Positions 39,215-48,150 of a DNA stretch of 52,898 nt are shown one piece after another (the stretch's first letter is position 1; each line of letters starts with the position of its first letter). The position numbers and the translations under genes were made by a program. The stretch is taken from positions 1-52,898 of IMG/VR virus record IMGVR_UViG_3300020468_000009; one strand, written 5' to 3'. This stretch comes from a virus. A model generated the notes under the pieces. The model saw only the letters and a list, made by a program, of their open reading frames with translations. It searched no databases and was not told the DNA's origin.

Positions 39215-39777
39215 TATGTAATATTCCTTCCACTAAGTTTACTATTTAATACTTTGATTTCACCGCTTATCTCTTGTAACTTCTCATAAACATCTGACTG
39301 TTCAGCAGGTTTATTAATTAAATTTTCTATAGTTGTATATTCTATTGTAACTTTCTTACCTTGAAGTAATTGATTTGCTACTTTTGCATACATTTTCTTG
39401 TAAGCAACTGTACTAGAACCTATAAATCCATCTTTAGATATATCAAGGTCCTGTTGTGTCTCTCCAACTATGAGACAACCTGAGGTGTGTTCGTCACTAT
39501 TCCCCGTATGAATTAAGATATAGGTAAAGTTTGGTACGTCTTGTACGTGGAGCATACCATAATGTGCGTTCTTATATCTCTCTGAATATTTTGCATGGAA
39601 TCCACCAGTTTTTCTAAACTCAACATCGTATGTTCCTTCTGGAATACAAGTTTCATGCATGACTTTTACAGCTTGATACTGGTCTTCCAATGTATAACAC
39701 TCAAATAATCCATCAATGAATAACAAACCATTTGTTGCATCTGTACCAAACTGTGTTCTAACTACTGTAAGTTTCAT
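39214..39777 (-). CDS. L,D-transpeptidase-like lysis/cell-wall protein (DUF5675 type)
   Basis: 187 residues from ATG 39777 with AGGAGG 4 bases before it; the upstream in-frame start at 39804 lacks one. N-terminal KLTVVRTQFGTDATNGLLFI and CYTLEDQ match the DUF5675 phage family. His90 in ILIHTGN and Cys101 in HTSGCLIVG recall the YkuD His/Cys active site (H...[ST]xGC). C-terminal coiled tail. Next to the holin, so probably the lytic or cell-wall-modifying enzyme of the phage. No classic amidase, muramidase or peptidase was seen elsewhere. Confidence 0.8.
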   Translation of the reverse strand: MKLTVVRTQFGTDATNGLLFIDGLFECYTLEDQYQAVKVMHETCIPEGTYDVEFRKTGGFHAKYSERYKNAHYGMLHVQDVPNFTYILIHTGNSDEHTSGCLIVGETQQDLDISKDGFIGSSTVAYKKMYAKVANQLLQGKKVTIEYTTIENLINKPAEQSDVYEKLQEISGEIKVLNSKLSGRNIT

Positions 39778-39784
39778 AATCCTC

Positions 39785-39895
39785 CTATTTACCAAGGCTA
39801 CCATATTTAGAATTATTTATAGTAACATTTGTGTACCCATTTGGGTGCTTAAATGTCCTATACTTTACTTTCGGAAGCCTATTGTTAGTAACCAT
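39785..39895 (-). CDS. Possible 36-aa lysis-cluster microprotein
   Basis: From ATG 39895 to TAG/TAA at 39785. MVTNNRLPKVKYRTFKHPNG, then YTNVTINNSKYGSLGK. It overlaps the C-terminus of the upstream membrane protein by 31 bases in another frame. It looks like a small beta-hairpin protein. AGG stands only 3-5 bases before the ATG, which is close. Low certainty. Confidence 0.35.
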   Translation of the reverse strand: MVTNNRLPKVKYRTFKHPNGYTNVTINNSKYGSLGK

Positions 39896-40047
39896 ATACC
39901 TAATGTTATTATAGTGGCTAACCCAGTAACTTGCTGGGCAGAACCAGTTAATGTAAGTGTAGCTATAACTAAACCAACCAAAGTCCAACTTAGGTTAAGA
40001 GTTTCTTTTATAGCTTCTACAAACCAGTTCCATAATCTATTTATCAT
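39865..40047 (-). CDS. 60-aa membrane protein of the lysis cassette
   Basis: An amphipathic N-terminus (NRLWNWFVEAIKETLN) followed by two hydrophobic helices, about 19-36 (SWTLVGLVIATLTLTG) and 41-56 (TGLATIITLGIWLLTIG), and a basic end. Starts by ATGA overlap with the surface-protein stop. Resembles a second holin or antiholin. Both helices are similar in length to the r1t holin. Function inferred. Confidence 0.72.
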   Translation of the reverse strand: MINRLWNWFVEAIKETLNLSWTLVGLVIATLTLTGSAQQVTGLATIITLGIWLLTIGFRK

Positions 40048-42128
40048 ATTTGTTTCCTAAACATAAACGCAGCCATACTTGCTATTCTAGTCAAAATTAC
40101 AGGGACTACCACCTCTTGTGCTTTTTCTTTCTGGTCAGATGTCATATCATTTCCTATAGTTGCAATACTTATATCTTCAAAATCTATATCTACAAAAGTT
40201 TCTATTGGATTCTCTAAGAATGTTTCAAACTGTACCTCTGTTACTACGTCAGCAAGTGTGTAGTTTTCTACATCTGCATTCTCTACAGCTCTTTCAACGT
40301 ATTCTTCTACAGCTTCTGCTACAACTTCATCCTCTTGTATTGCTTCTGCAATGATTTCAACGTCTTCAGTCTGTACCTGTAGTACCTCAGCAACAACCTC
40401 AACTTGTTCTTCAGTAAGTATTTCAATATCATCAATAGCCTCCTCCACTACAGCCTGTATGACCACCTGTGTTTCCTCGGTGGCTTGAGATAGATTTTGT
40501 ACACCTATATCATTTACCTCTTCAAGAACTTCTACAACTTCTTCGGTGTCGAGTTCTTGCACAAAAGTTTCAATAACTTCTTCGATTTGTTCATCTGATA
40601 AATCTTCTTCCTCTATATCAGGTATCTCTATTATTTCTTCTAGTTCTTCAATCTCTTCTTCAACCATCTCTTCAGTAAGTACCTCTTCAATCTCCTCGGC
40701 AATATCTTCCACCTGTAGAACTTCAGGTTCTTCATTGTCATCTCTTCGTATATCCTTTTCGAGTAACTCATCTTTATCTTCTTTTATTTTCTCTTGAACT
40801 TCTTCTAAATCATTTTGTATATCTTCTTCAGAAGGTGGGAACAAATCTGTTTCTATATAAAATTCTACCATATCTATCTCTATTTCTTCTATATCCTCTA
40901 TAATTACAAACTCAAACTCTTCTAAATCTTCTAAATACTCTTCTACTTCTATGATTGTGTCTATGTATTCATCCATTTGTTCTTCAGATTCAAACTCCAA
41001 TATCTCAATCTCTTCTTCATATTCAAGTTTCTTAACATCTCTTTCCATTTGTCTGTCAAGCTCTTCAATCTCTTCATCTGTAAGTTCAACTTCCACATAC
41101 TCAGGTATATCAACATCATCAAAAAACTCTTCTCCGATTTCTGATTCCATAATTTGTAACTCATCTTGTTCATAATCTCTTTCAAGTTGTTCATCAGTTA
41201 ACTCAACTCCATACATTTCTAGGTTATTTTGTCTCTGTTGGTCTCTTTCTAATGTACCATCATCTATTTCTCTTTGTGAATATTCTACAATTTCACCACT
41301 ATCTAGCTCTATAGGTATATCTTTTATTTCTTCAGGTGGAATTATAAATATAGGTTCAGGCTCAGGTTCGGGTTCGGGTGGTGGCGGTAATGTAGTTGTG
41401 GTTGTTGTTGGTTGTATGTACTTAAATGATATGTCATCAAGTAGTGACCAGTCATTTATTGTTATTGTAAAGCTATCTATAAATGTATCTAAAGTGTCGT
41501 AAATGTTATAAACTACATCTTCAAACATAGTCTGTATGTTGCTGTTGCTTTGCCCTTCTAAAACATTCTCTTGTGTAGTTTCATCTGTATGTGTGTATGT
41601 AACTGTGCCATCATTATTTAATGCACCGATTCTAAAACCTACTTCATATATATCTATGTCTAATACTTCATCATCAACTGTTGTTGTATCAGGTAAGGTA
41701 AATATATAATCATTACTACTATCGCCATGTCTTTGATAATGTAAATTCATATGATAGTCAGTCATTCCACAGCACTGCCAATTACCATTACTGTGTTGGT
41801 CATCTATTTGTATATTGTTATCTACTTCATTACCTTGACTATCTAATTCATCTTCAGGTAAAACTATATCTGTAGTTTGTTCGTATGTATCAGGCACAGT
41901 TGTAGTAGTAGTTGTTGTAGTTGTGTCTGTGTTATTAGGAATAGTTGTGGTCGTAGTTGTTTCATCAGGACCATCAAATGTCTCTATCTCTTCTACTTCT
42001 CCAGGTATAGTCGTAGTAGTAGTTGTCGTTGTTGTAGTTGTATTATCTTCTTCATTAGCTAACGCTGAGAGCGGTAACATAACAAGAGATACTACTAACC
42101 ACCATTGCAGCAGCCGTGTCCGCAGCAT
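40044..42128 (-). CDS. Secreted, membrane-anchored Thr-rich/acidic surface protein
   Basis: 694 residues. Residues 1-24 form a signal peptide (MLRTR, hydrophobic core, ALA cleavage-like end). Then two Thr-rich stretches ending in IP/VP, a globular part (about 100-230, with a CC pair and several Tyr/His), TTTTTTLPPPPEPEPEPEP, and 400 residues of Glu-rich helix (VELTDEEIEELDRQMERDVK) likely coiled coil. Near the end a hydrophobic segment (VVVPVILTRIASMAAFMF) followed by RKQ gives a membrane anchor. Not a tail fibre: it is designed for export. It sits between small membrane proteins and lysis genes. A role in lysis or blocking superinfection is possible. The other allele at 1-945 is clearly diverged. 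Confidence 0.78.
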   Translation of the reverse strand: MLRTRLLQWWLVVSLVMLPLSALANEEDNTTTTTTTTTTTIPGEVEEIETFDGPDETTTTTTIPNNTDTTTTTTTTTVPDTYEQTTDIVLPEDELDSQGNEVDNNIQIDDQHSNGNWQCCGMTDYHMNLHYQRHGDSSNDYIFTLPDTTTVDDEVLDIDIYEVGFRIGALNNDGTVTYTHTDETTQENVLEGQSNSNIQTMFEDVVYNIYDTLDTFIDSFTITINDWSLLDDISFKYIQPTTTTTTLPPPPEPEPEPEPIFIIPPEEIKDIPIELDSGEIVEYSQREIDDGTLERDQQRQNNLEMYGVELTDEQLERDYEQDELQIMESEIGEEFFDDVDIPEYVEVELTDEEIEELDRQMERDVKKLEYEEEIEILEFESEEQMDEYIDTIIEVEEYLEDLEEFEFVIIEDIEEIEIDMVEFYIETDLFPPSEEDIQNDLEEVQEKIKEDKDELLEKDIRRDDNEEPEVLQVEDIAEEIEEVLTEEMVEEEIEELEEIIEIPDIEEEDLSDEQIEEVIETFVQELDTEEVVEVLEEVNDIGVQNLSQATEETQVVIQAVVEEAIDDIEILTEEQVEVVAEVLQVQTEDVEIIAEAIQEDEVVAEAVEEYVERAVENADVENYTLADVVTEVQFETFLENPIETFVDIDFEDISIATIGNDMTSDQKEKAQEVVVPVILTRIASMAAFMFRKQI

Positions 42129-42141
42129 TCCATATTACCTC

Positions 42142-42327
42142 CTACATTAGTGCGTTGACCAACACCACCAATGCAGAGCCTGCAACCAACCAACCACTTA
42201 ATTCTTGTCGTGATATTTTTGAGTTTACTTTTTCGTGAAGTAAATCAATTCTTTCGTTTGTTTTTTCTTGTGTTTCAATAATTATATTGAGCAACTCTTT
42301 ATTTGTATAACCATTACCATTACTCAT
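42142..42327 (-). CDS. XhlA-like small membrane protein (copy 2)
   Basis: Second-haplotype copy of 959-1144. Differs at two residues (Ser to Leu and Thr to Ser in the coiled coil); the membrane helix is unchanged. The start at 42327 overlaps the upstream stop as ATGA. Confidence 0.75.
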   Translation of the reverse strand: MSNGNGYTNKELLNIIIETQEKTNERIDLLHEKVNSKISRQELSGWLVAGSALVVLVNALM

Positions 42328-42449
42328 TTTATCCAATCCCAATCTTCTTCTGTATAATTATCAGGTACATTTGGTGATACGAGGTCATCTAACCAAACAT
42401 AAAAGTTTTTTAAAAAGTATCCAAATATAAATCCGATTAAATAATCCAT
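42324..42449 (-). CDS. 41-aa membrane microprotein (copy 2)
   Basis: Diverged allele of 1141-1266: MDYLIGFIFGYFLKNFYVWL, then DDLVSPNVPDNYTEEDWDWIK. About one third of residues differ, yet the frame, hydrophobic helix and DWDW tail are kept, which is evidence for selection on the protein. Confidence 0.7.
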   Translation of the reverse strand: MDYLIGFIFGYFLKNFYVWLDDLVSPNVPDNYTEEDWDWIK

Positions 42450-42456
42450 CAAAAGA

Positions 42457-43146
42457 TTATAGCATACGCTTTGGTCGTTTCCTTTTTATACCTTCAAATA
42501 TCGTACGAATATTTCTATGAAAATTTATACTAGCAGTTGAGTAAGACATATATTTTAGAATATCTTCTGTTGGTTCTATTTCTTTTAAGTCTATAGGTTT
42601 ATTAAAAAATATTGTGTTACATGGATTACCTTTTACTAAATTAATTGTTGCAGGTTTATTTATATCGTCCTGTACCCATGCAAGATTAATTGGTCTTAAC
42701 CAAGCATAAGGATAGAAAGAACCTATAACAGCAGAACAATTAGTTTTGTCTACATTGTCTAATGGGTTCATTAAAGACATTTCTAAATCTTTATCATCAG
42801 TTACAAATATCATACTTATTGTTTGTTGCAGTACAGCTCTTCCATCATCAGTAGCTCTAACAGATAACATATCACCCATCAATGTGTGCATATCATCAGA
42901 TGTACTATGAACTTTTTCATCTAACATATAGTTGTAATATGGTCCTTCTTTATTTATACCAAATTCTATTTGTACACTTAATATTCCAGGCAAAGTAAAA
43001 AGTCTATTATTTAATCCACCAATAGATGGACAACCATAAACATTGTTATTTATTTTCTTTAACTCTTGTTGTAATGAGGGATGCATAAAATCGTTAGGTA
43101 TATAAAAATATCCTGCTTTAGTTTTTTTTAATTTAGGATACACCAT
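42457..43146 (-). CDS. Divergent fourth paralog (copy 2)
   Basis: Copy of 1274-1963. Two residues near the C-terminus differ (EG versus DS) and a silent change occurs at 42565; from there rightwards the copies appear identical. Confidence 0.75.
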   Translation of the reverse strand: MVYPKLKKTKAGYFYIPNDFMHPSLQQELKKINNNVYGCPSIGGLNNRLFTLPGILSVQIEFGINKEGPYYNYMLDEKVHSTSDDMHTLMGDMLSVRATDDGRAVLQQTISMIFVTDDKDLEMSLMNPLDNVDKTNCSAVIGSFYPYAWLRPINLAWVQDDINKPATINLVKGNPCNTIFFNKPIDLKEIEPTEDILKYMSYSTASINFHRNIRTIFEGIKRKRPKRML

Positions 43147-43865
43147 TACTTAAATCTTTTCTTAGACCAACTTGTATCACGATAATGATTTTGCATAGTA
43201 GCATTAAAACCATTTTCAGCTAAAACATCTAGCTCACCATCTTGTAGATACTCTGTCTCCATAGACCAGGACTCTCTTTGAAATGGTATTATCTGTGCTA
43301 AAGGTGTCCCTTTAGTTATAATGCCTGTAAAATCTTCTTTTAACCACATAGGAAAATGAAAGTTTAATACTTCTTTATCTGTATCTACTATGGCAGGTAT
43401 CATTCTAAGAGGTGTATCATGCCAACCAAAAGGTTGTGTAATTAAACAACTGTAACCTTTAGGTGTTTTAATTATTGTATTCCAAATGTAATTAACAACT
43501 TGACTATTGTATCCAGTAGGTGGTTCTATTATATTTGTACTTGTGTTGTGTATTGTAAATAACAGCTCATCACTATTCCACTGCAAATCAAATACATTGT
43601 CTTTGTTGTGTTGAACAATCATATCTTTACGTAGCTCTACAATATAACCTGCTTTCATAGTATCAATGAAAGGTAAACACTTTTTAAATGTCATGTTCTT
43701 TCCTTCATCTGTCATCATAAGTTTTTTATCAGGTGTTCCATCACTCATATAAACAGGTGACATAGAATACCAAGATGGCTTATAGAGATAAGCAGGTTTA
43801 GGTGCAGGTTGTATTTTAGAATATCGTTTATTTATAGCTACAAATTTAATCTTTTTGTTTAGCAT
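43146..43865 (-). CDS. PAK..P.W paralog 3 (copy 2)
   Basis: Identical protein to 1963-2682. The start at 43865 was chosen for its AGGAAG ribosome site, as in copy 1. Confidence 0.78.
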   Translation of the reverse strand: MLNKKIKFVAINKRYSKIQPAPKPAYLYKPSWYSMSPVYMSDGTPDKKLMMTDEGKNMTFKKCLPFIDTMKAGYIVELRKDMIVQHNKDNVFDLQWNSDELLFTIHNTSTNIIEPPTGYNSQVVNYIWNTIIKTPKGYSCLITQPFGWHDTPLRMIPAIVDTDKEVLNFHFPMWLKEDFTGIITKGTPLAQIIPFQRESWSMETEYLQDGELDVLAENGFNATMQNHYRDTSWSKKRFK

Positions 43866-44568
43866 TACGCTTCCTAAACAGTTTCCTATATCCATTTTTA
43901 AATGAACCAAGATTATTTACATAGCCTCTGGCGGAAAGTTCTTCATCCCATTCTTGTAAAACTAAATTATACTCTTCTCTTTTATAAGGAACTATATAAC
44001 ATAATGGTGTGCCTTGTGCAATAAATACATCTTTTACACCATTCTTTAACATAATTTGTGGATTAATTAAATGATATTGGTCAGTGTGTATTATTCCATA
44101 AGCCACTTCCCAATCAGGATTGTTGTGCCATAACATTGGTATCTGCATTATTGAGTATCCATCAGGAGTAATACACTCCCAAGTGTTATCTAATTTAAAA
44201 ACAAAATCAAAATTAGAATCTCCATAATCAAGAAATTGGTCACGACTATGTATTACTATTTCTATTCCAGGTATTCCTGTTTCAAATCTCCAGTCACCAT
44301 TATCTTTGTTATACATTAATTGTAAATCACATGGTGCAGGTATTACATATCCAGTATTAAAAACATCTACAAAAGATGGGCATAACTTTGCTGTTCTTGT
44401 TTCACTGTTAGGACCAGTATGTTTGTAAGGGTCTAATGGATTATGTTCTATATCTGCAGCAGCAGGTGTATTTTTCCATATCTCAGGTATAAAATTTTTA
44501 GCAGGTTGTACAGTTACTTCTGAATTAAGTAATCCTTTTATAGGTGTTTGAAACTTTACATCTATCAT
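43846..44568 (-). CDS. PAK..P.W paralog 2 (copy 2)
   Basis: Identical to the protein at 2663-3385, with the same 4-base coupling to its neighbour at 44565-44568. Confidence 0.8.
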   Translation of the reverse strand: MIDVKFQTPIKGLLNSEVTVQPAKNFIPEIWKNTPAAADIEHNPLDPYKHTGPNSETRTAKLCPSFVDVFNTGYVIPAPCDLQLMYNKDNGDWRFETGIPGIEIVIHSRDQFLDYGDSNFDFVFKLDNTWECITPDGYSIMQIPMLWHNNPDWEVAYGIIHTDQYHLINPQIMLKNGVKDVFIAQGTPLCYIVPYKREEYNLVLQEWDEELSARGYVNNLGSFKNGYRKLFRKRNAKQKD

Positions 44569-45257
44569 TTGTTAAATCTTCTATAACCATTTTTAAATTT
44601 AGATAATGCTCTATGCATACTGCCTTCTATCTGTGGTTTATACTTATCATAGTTATTATCTATGACTAATTCATAATCTTCTCTTTTAAATGGAACATAA
44701 TAACATAAAGGTTCACCTGCTTTAATAAGTATTTCTTTCTTGTTACTTGTATAGCAAATTTGTAAATTAACTTCATTTACTACATCTGCTTTTAGAACAC
44801 CATAAGCTACATGCCAATCAGGATTGTATTCATAAAACAGTGGTAATTGTCTTACACTATAACCTTTAGGAACAATTATTCTGTAAGGATAATTTAATTT
44901 AAATATTTGTTTTATTACAGGGTTAGGTAAAAAATTATTAAGCTGTCCTTGTCCATGCATTGATATATCAAAGGCTTCATTAGATGTTTTCCAAGCCCAA
45001 TCATTTACACCATCACCATCAACACTTAACCATATATCACAAGGTGCAGGTAAAACAAACCCTTCTGTAAATATATCTAAGAAGTTAGGACATAACTTTG
45101 CTGTTCTAAAGTTAGGTATTTCTGTGTAATTTGTTTCATACTCTACATCTGAAGGCATATTTTTATACCATTCAGGGATATAATTTTTTGCAGGTTGTGG
45201 TTGAAATTCTTTTATGTCTCTGTGTCCAATCACATCAGAAGTAAATATTATTTTCAT
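44565..45257 (-). CDS. PAK..P.W paralog 1 (copy 2)
   Basis: Identical to the protein at 3382-4074, including the AGGTGGAG ribosome site upstream. Confidence 0.8.
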   Translation of the reverse strand: MKIIFTSDVIGHRDIKEFQPQPAKNYIPEWYKNMPSDVEYETNYTEIPNFRTAKLCPNFLDIFTEGFVLPAPCDIWLSVDGDGVNDWAWKTSNEAFDISMHGQGQLNNFLPNPVIKQIFKLNYPYRIIVPKGYSVRQLPLFYEYNPDWHVAYGVLKADVVNEVNLQICYTSNKKEILIKAGEPLCYYVPFKREDYELVIDNNYDKYKPQIEGSMHRALSKFKNGYRRFNK

Positions 45258-45273
45258 TCTCCACCTATGTTAG

Positions 45274-45771
45274 CTAATCGCCTAAATCTTGTCCTTGTAA
45301 TGCATCTTCATCAGCTTGTGTCCATTGAACAAATTCCCAACCTGTTGTATTGTCTGCTTGATATGCTGTTTCATTCCATCTATGTAGCCATATTTCATCA
45401 GCAGGTTTACTTGTAATATAATCAGGTTGTGCTGCTGCATCATTTGGGTCTATGTCTGCTAATGGATGAGGTAATGGAGCTACATATTCGTTCTTTGTAT
45501 CATCCCAAGTCCAACTATCAAATGGTTTTGGTTCTTGAAATTTATCAAGAGAGCTATCATAAGTTCCACCAATGTGTGCAAAGTTACCTCTTATATTGCT
45601 GTTATAAGATGTTTGAACCCATGTGCCTTCTAGTTTTAAAACATTAGCTATATAGTCTAAACCAAGTTGTTCTGTATCTGTACCTGTAGATTCAGGGTCT
45701 GTAATATCATTTGAAATAACAATAACTTGTTCTACTGTATTGTCATCTGCTATTTTTGCAAAGTGTGCCAT
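45274..45771 (-). CDS. Tail-fibre accessory protein, MAHFAK family (copy 2)
   Basis: Identical to the protein at 4091-4588; TAATG coupling with the glycine-rich adhesin is also kept. Confidence 0.8.
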   Translation of the reverse strand: MAHFAKIADDNTVEQVIVISNDITDPESTGTDTEQLGLDYIANVLKLEGTWVQTSYNSNIRGNFAHIGGTYDSSLDKFQEPKPFDSWTWDDTKNEYVAPLPHPLADIDPNDAAAQPDYITSKPADEIWLHRWNETAYQADNTTGWEFVQWTQADEDALQGQDLGD

Positions 45772-46667
45772 TAGAAAGTAATACTTCCTGTCCCATTAAA
45801 TTGATATATATTATTGCTACCACTTGTTGATGTTATTGGAGAACCAGTAGTTGCTGCTGCTGTAGCTGTAGTGCTTAGGATAATTGTTCCTGAACCTCCG
45901 CCACCACCGTTAAAAGTTTGTCCATGGTTTCCGTGACCTCCGCCACCTCCGCCACCGCCAAGGTTTCCAGAGCCGCCTCCACCGCCGCCGCCTTTACCGC
46001 CGCCGCCGCCTCCACCAGAGCCACCGCCACCGCCGTGTTGTTCTCCTCCTGCATAGATACGATAGTAAGCACCGCCACCACCGCCTCCAGCACGAGTTAC
46101 AGCAGAACCAGTAATTGATGATGAAGCACCTGAGCCACCTGCTCCTCTGTTTTGACCAGAAGCATTGCCACCTGTTGCCCCTGCTCCACCACCACCAGAG
46201 TTACCTCCGCTATTTCCTTCAGCAGGAGAGTAACCTCCAGAGTTTCCTGCTTTGCTTGTGCCACCGCCTGAACCTCCTGTAGCATTAGAACCGCCACCAC
46301 CTGTAGCGTTAATTAAAATATTTCCTGAAGTTGTTTCTGCAATTCGTGAAAACCCACCATTAGCACCAGTTGTTCCGTGACCTGCACCTGAACCACCACT
46401 GCCACCTGCACCAATTGTCATTGTGTATTCAACACCTTGTATAAAACCTACTGTCCCTGTTCGGTATCCACCTCCACCACCGCCACTAGCAGTAGAGCCT
46501 CCTCCTCCACCACCGCCACCTAAGACAAGAAAATCAACTGAAACTTTACCACCCCAGTTGTTATCTTCTGTTAGGTTAGTGATGTCATCTAATCCGAACA
46601 CACCTTGAAGTGCAGCAGTATCATCTGCTACATTTCCTATAAATCCATATTTTTTTCTTTCTACCAT
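45771..46667 (-). CDS. Glycine-rich tail adhesin (copy 2)
   Basis: Identical to the protein at 4588-5484. Receptor-binding genes normally vary between strains, so full identity over this repetitive GC-rich gene supports a shared assembly path rather than independent haplotypes in this core. Confidence 0.85.
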   Translation of the reverse strand: MVERKKYGFIGNVADDTAALQGVFGLDDITNLTEDNNWGGKVSVDFLVLGGGGGGGGSTASGGGGGGYRTGTVGFIQGVEYTMTIGAGGSGGSGAGHGTTGANGGFSRIAETTSGNILINATGGGGSNATGGSGGGTSKAGNSGGYSPAEGNSGGNSGGGGAGATGGNASGQNRGAGGSGASSSITGSAVTRAGGGGGGAYYRIYAGGEQHGGGGGSGGGGGGGKGGGGGGGSGNLGGGGGGGGHGNHGQTFNGGGGGSGTIILSTTATAAATTGSPITSTSGSNNIYQFNGTGSITF

Positions 46668-46686
46668 TTAAAAAAAAACTCCTTGT

Positions 46687-47013
46687 TTAGACGTCTATTT
46701 CAAGAACGCTGAGTGTCATTTCTAAATCTGATGCTGCACCTGCCCAGGACCTAAGTTCATCAGCAGCTTCTAGTACTAGCTTTCCTCCAATAGGATTTAT
46801 TGCAGTCTTTGCTGGTACTGATAATGCTGAAACTAGAGCTGAGACAACTGAACCATCATTCATGTCAACGTTTAAATCTGCAGCATTTGTACCGTCTACG
46901 TTAGCAACTTGACAATGAATAACCACTGCGATTTTGCTAGCTGGACAGGTATAAACTACTGCATCTGCACTATTACCTAGTGCTGTGTTAACTGTTTGAA
47001 ACGCTTCTGCCAT
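46687..47013 (-). CDS. Small virion/tail protein (copy 2)
   Basis: Identical to the beta-rich 108-residue protein at 5504-5830. Confidence 0.7.
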   Translation of the reverse strand: MAEAFQTVNTALGNSADAVVYTCPASKIAVVIHCQVANVDGTNAADLNVDMNDGSVVSALVSALSVPAKTAINPIGGKLVLEAADELRSWAGAASDLEMTLSVLEIDV

Positions 47014-47039
47014 AATTTATCTCCAATATAATTAATTAA

Positions 47040-47246
47040 TTAACTATCTCCCAATACTATAGCACGACTTTGTGTCGCAGTCACGCTTGTTACCGAAAGA
47101 CTTTCGTAAGTTAATCTGAGGGCTAGGGATATACCTGCTCCTCCTGCTTCATTTAAAGTTAAATCTAAATCTTCATCTAACTTTGTATTTCCTTTAGCCT
47201 CTAAGACTAAATCGCCACCTTCTTTAAGCATCATGAGCATACTCAT
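47040..47246 (-). CDS. Small fibre-cluster protein (copy 2)
   Basis: Identical to the 68-residue protein at 5857-6063, with AGGAGG upstream. Confidence 0.65.
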   Translation of the reverse strand: MSMLMMLKEGGDLVLEAKGNTKLDEDLDLTLNEAGGAGISLALRLTYESLSVTSVTATQSRAIVLGDS

Positions 47247-47247
47247 A

Positions 47248-48150
47248 TTATCCTCCTAACGCCAAGACCATACCTAATGTTGTACCTGCACCTGGGTACA
47301 ATGTAATCTCACCTTGTCCACCCATTCCTGAGTGTCCACCTGTAGAGCAGTAGTAATATAATTTAGAAGTTGCTCCTGCTATACCTAAAGTTTCAGGTGT
47401 AATTTCTATTTGATGATAAGCATTAGCACTTCCAGGACTACCACTTGATGTTACATTAGTTGTAAACTCTGAACCTCCACCATGAGTACCATCTCTTGTT
47501 ACAGAAAATTTAAAGTTATGTCCTGATAAAGATGAGTCTGCTAAATCAAATTTGTATTTAAAACCTAATTGAAGTATAAAATTAGCTGACCTTGTACCTG
47601 CACCTGAATCAGTACCTGATAAAAAGTAAAATACATTTTGACTACCTGAGCCATCATCTGCTACTTTTACTGTAATAACAATTGTCTGTGATGCAGTACC
47701 TGCGGTGATACCATCTATCTGTGCTTGAATATTAGAACTTGCATTATCTAGATATTGAAACTCTGTATTACTTATGCTTCCATCACCAATAATTGTTGCA
47801 GCTATTGCTGAAGGACCAGCATCAATTCTGTCGTGAATATCTTCAAACATTTCTTTTACAACTGCCATACGAACTACAGTTCCATCTGCATGTGTAGGGT
47901 CAGAAGTATGTCTAGTTTCTACATCTCTAGTAATTGCAGATAAAGTTGTACCTGATGCACCAGTTACTAATATAACTTCTCTGTTTGATGCACTGTCAGG
48001 GTCTAATACTAAATAATATGGTGCTGCTATGTTTGATGTTCCATTTGATGTAGGTGCAGCAGTCAAAGTTGCTGATGAGCTACCTGATGCTAATACACCA
48101 TTTAATGTTGTTTCAAAAAAGTTTGCAAATTTTACTTCTTGTGCAGTCAC
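47248..48150 (-). CDS. Tail fibre with cupredoxin-like domain (copy 2)
   Basis: Identical to the protein at 6065-6967, with the same GTG start and His211/Cys268/His273/Met276 set. Confidence 0.8.
   Translation of the reverse strand: MTAQEVKFANFFETTLNGVLASGSSSATLTAAPTSNGTSNIAAPYYLVLDPDSASNREVILVTGASGTTLSAITRDVETRHTSDPTHADGTVVRMAVVKEMFEDIHDRIDAGPSAIAATIIGDGSISNTEFQYLDNASSNIQAQIDGITAGTASQTIVITVKVADDGSGSQNVFYFLSGTDSGAGTRSANFILQLGFKYKFDLADSSLSGHNFKFSVTRDGTHGGGSEFTTNVTSSGSPGSANAYHQIEITPETLGIAGATSKLYYYCSTGGHSGMGGQGEITLYPGAGTTLGMVLALGG

Noticed and set aside
40546-41175. Ser-rich ORFs on the plus strand
   Set aside because: Shadows of the Glu-rich codons of the surface protein on the other strand.
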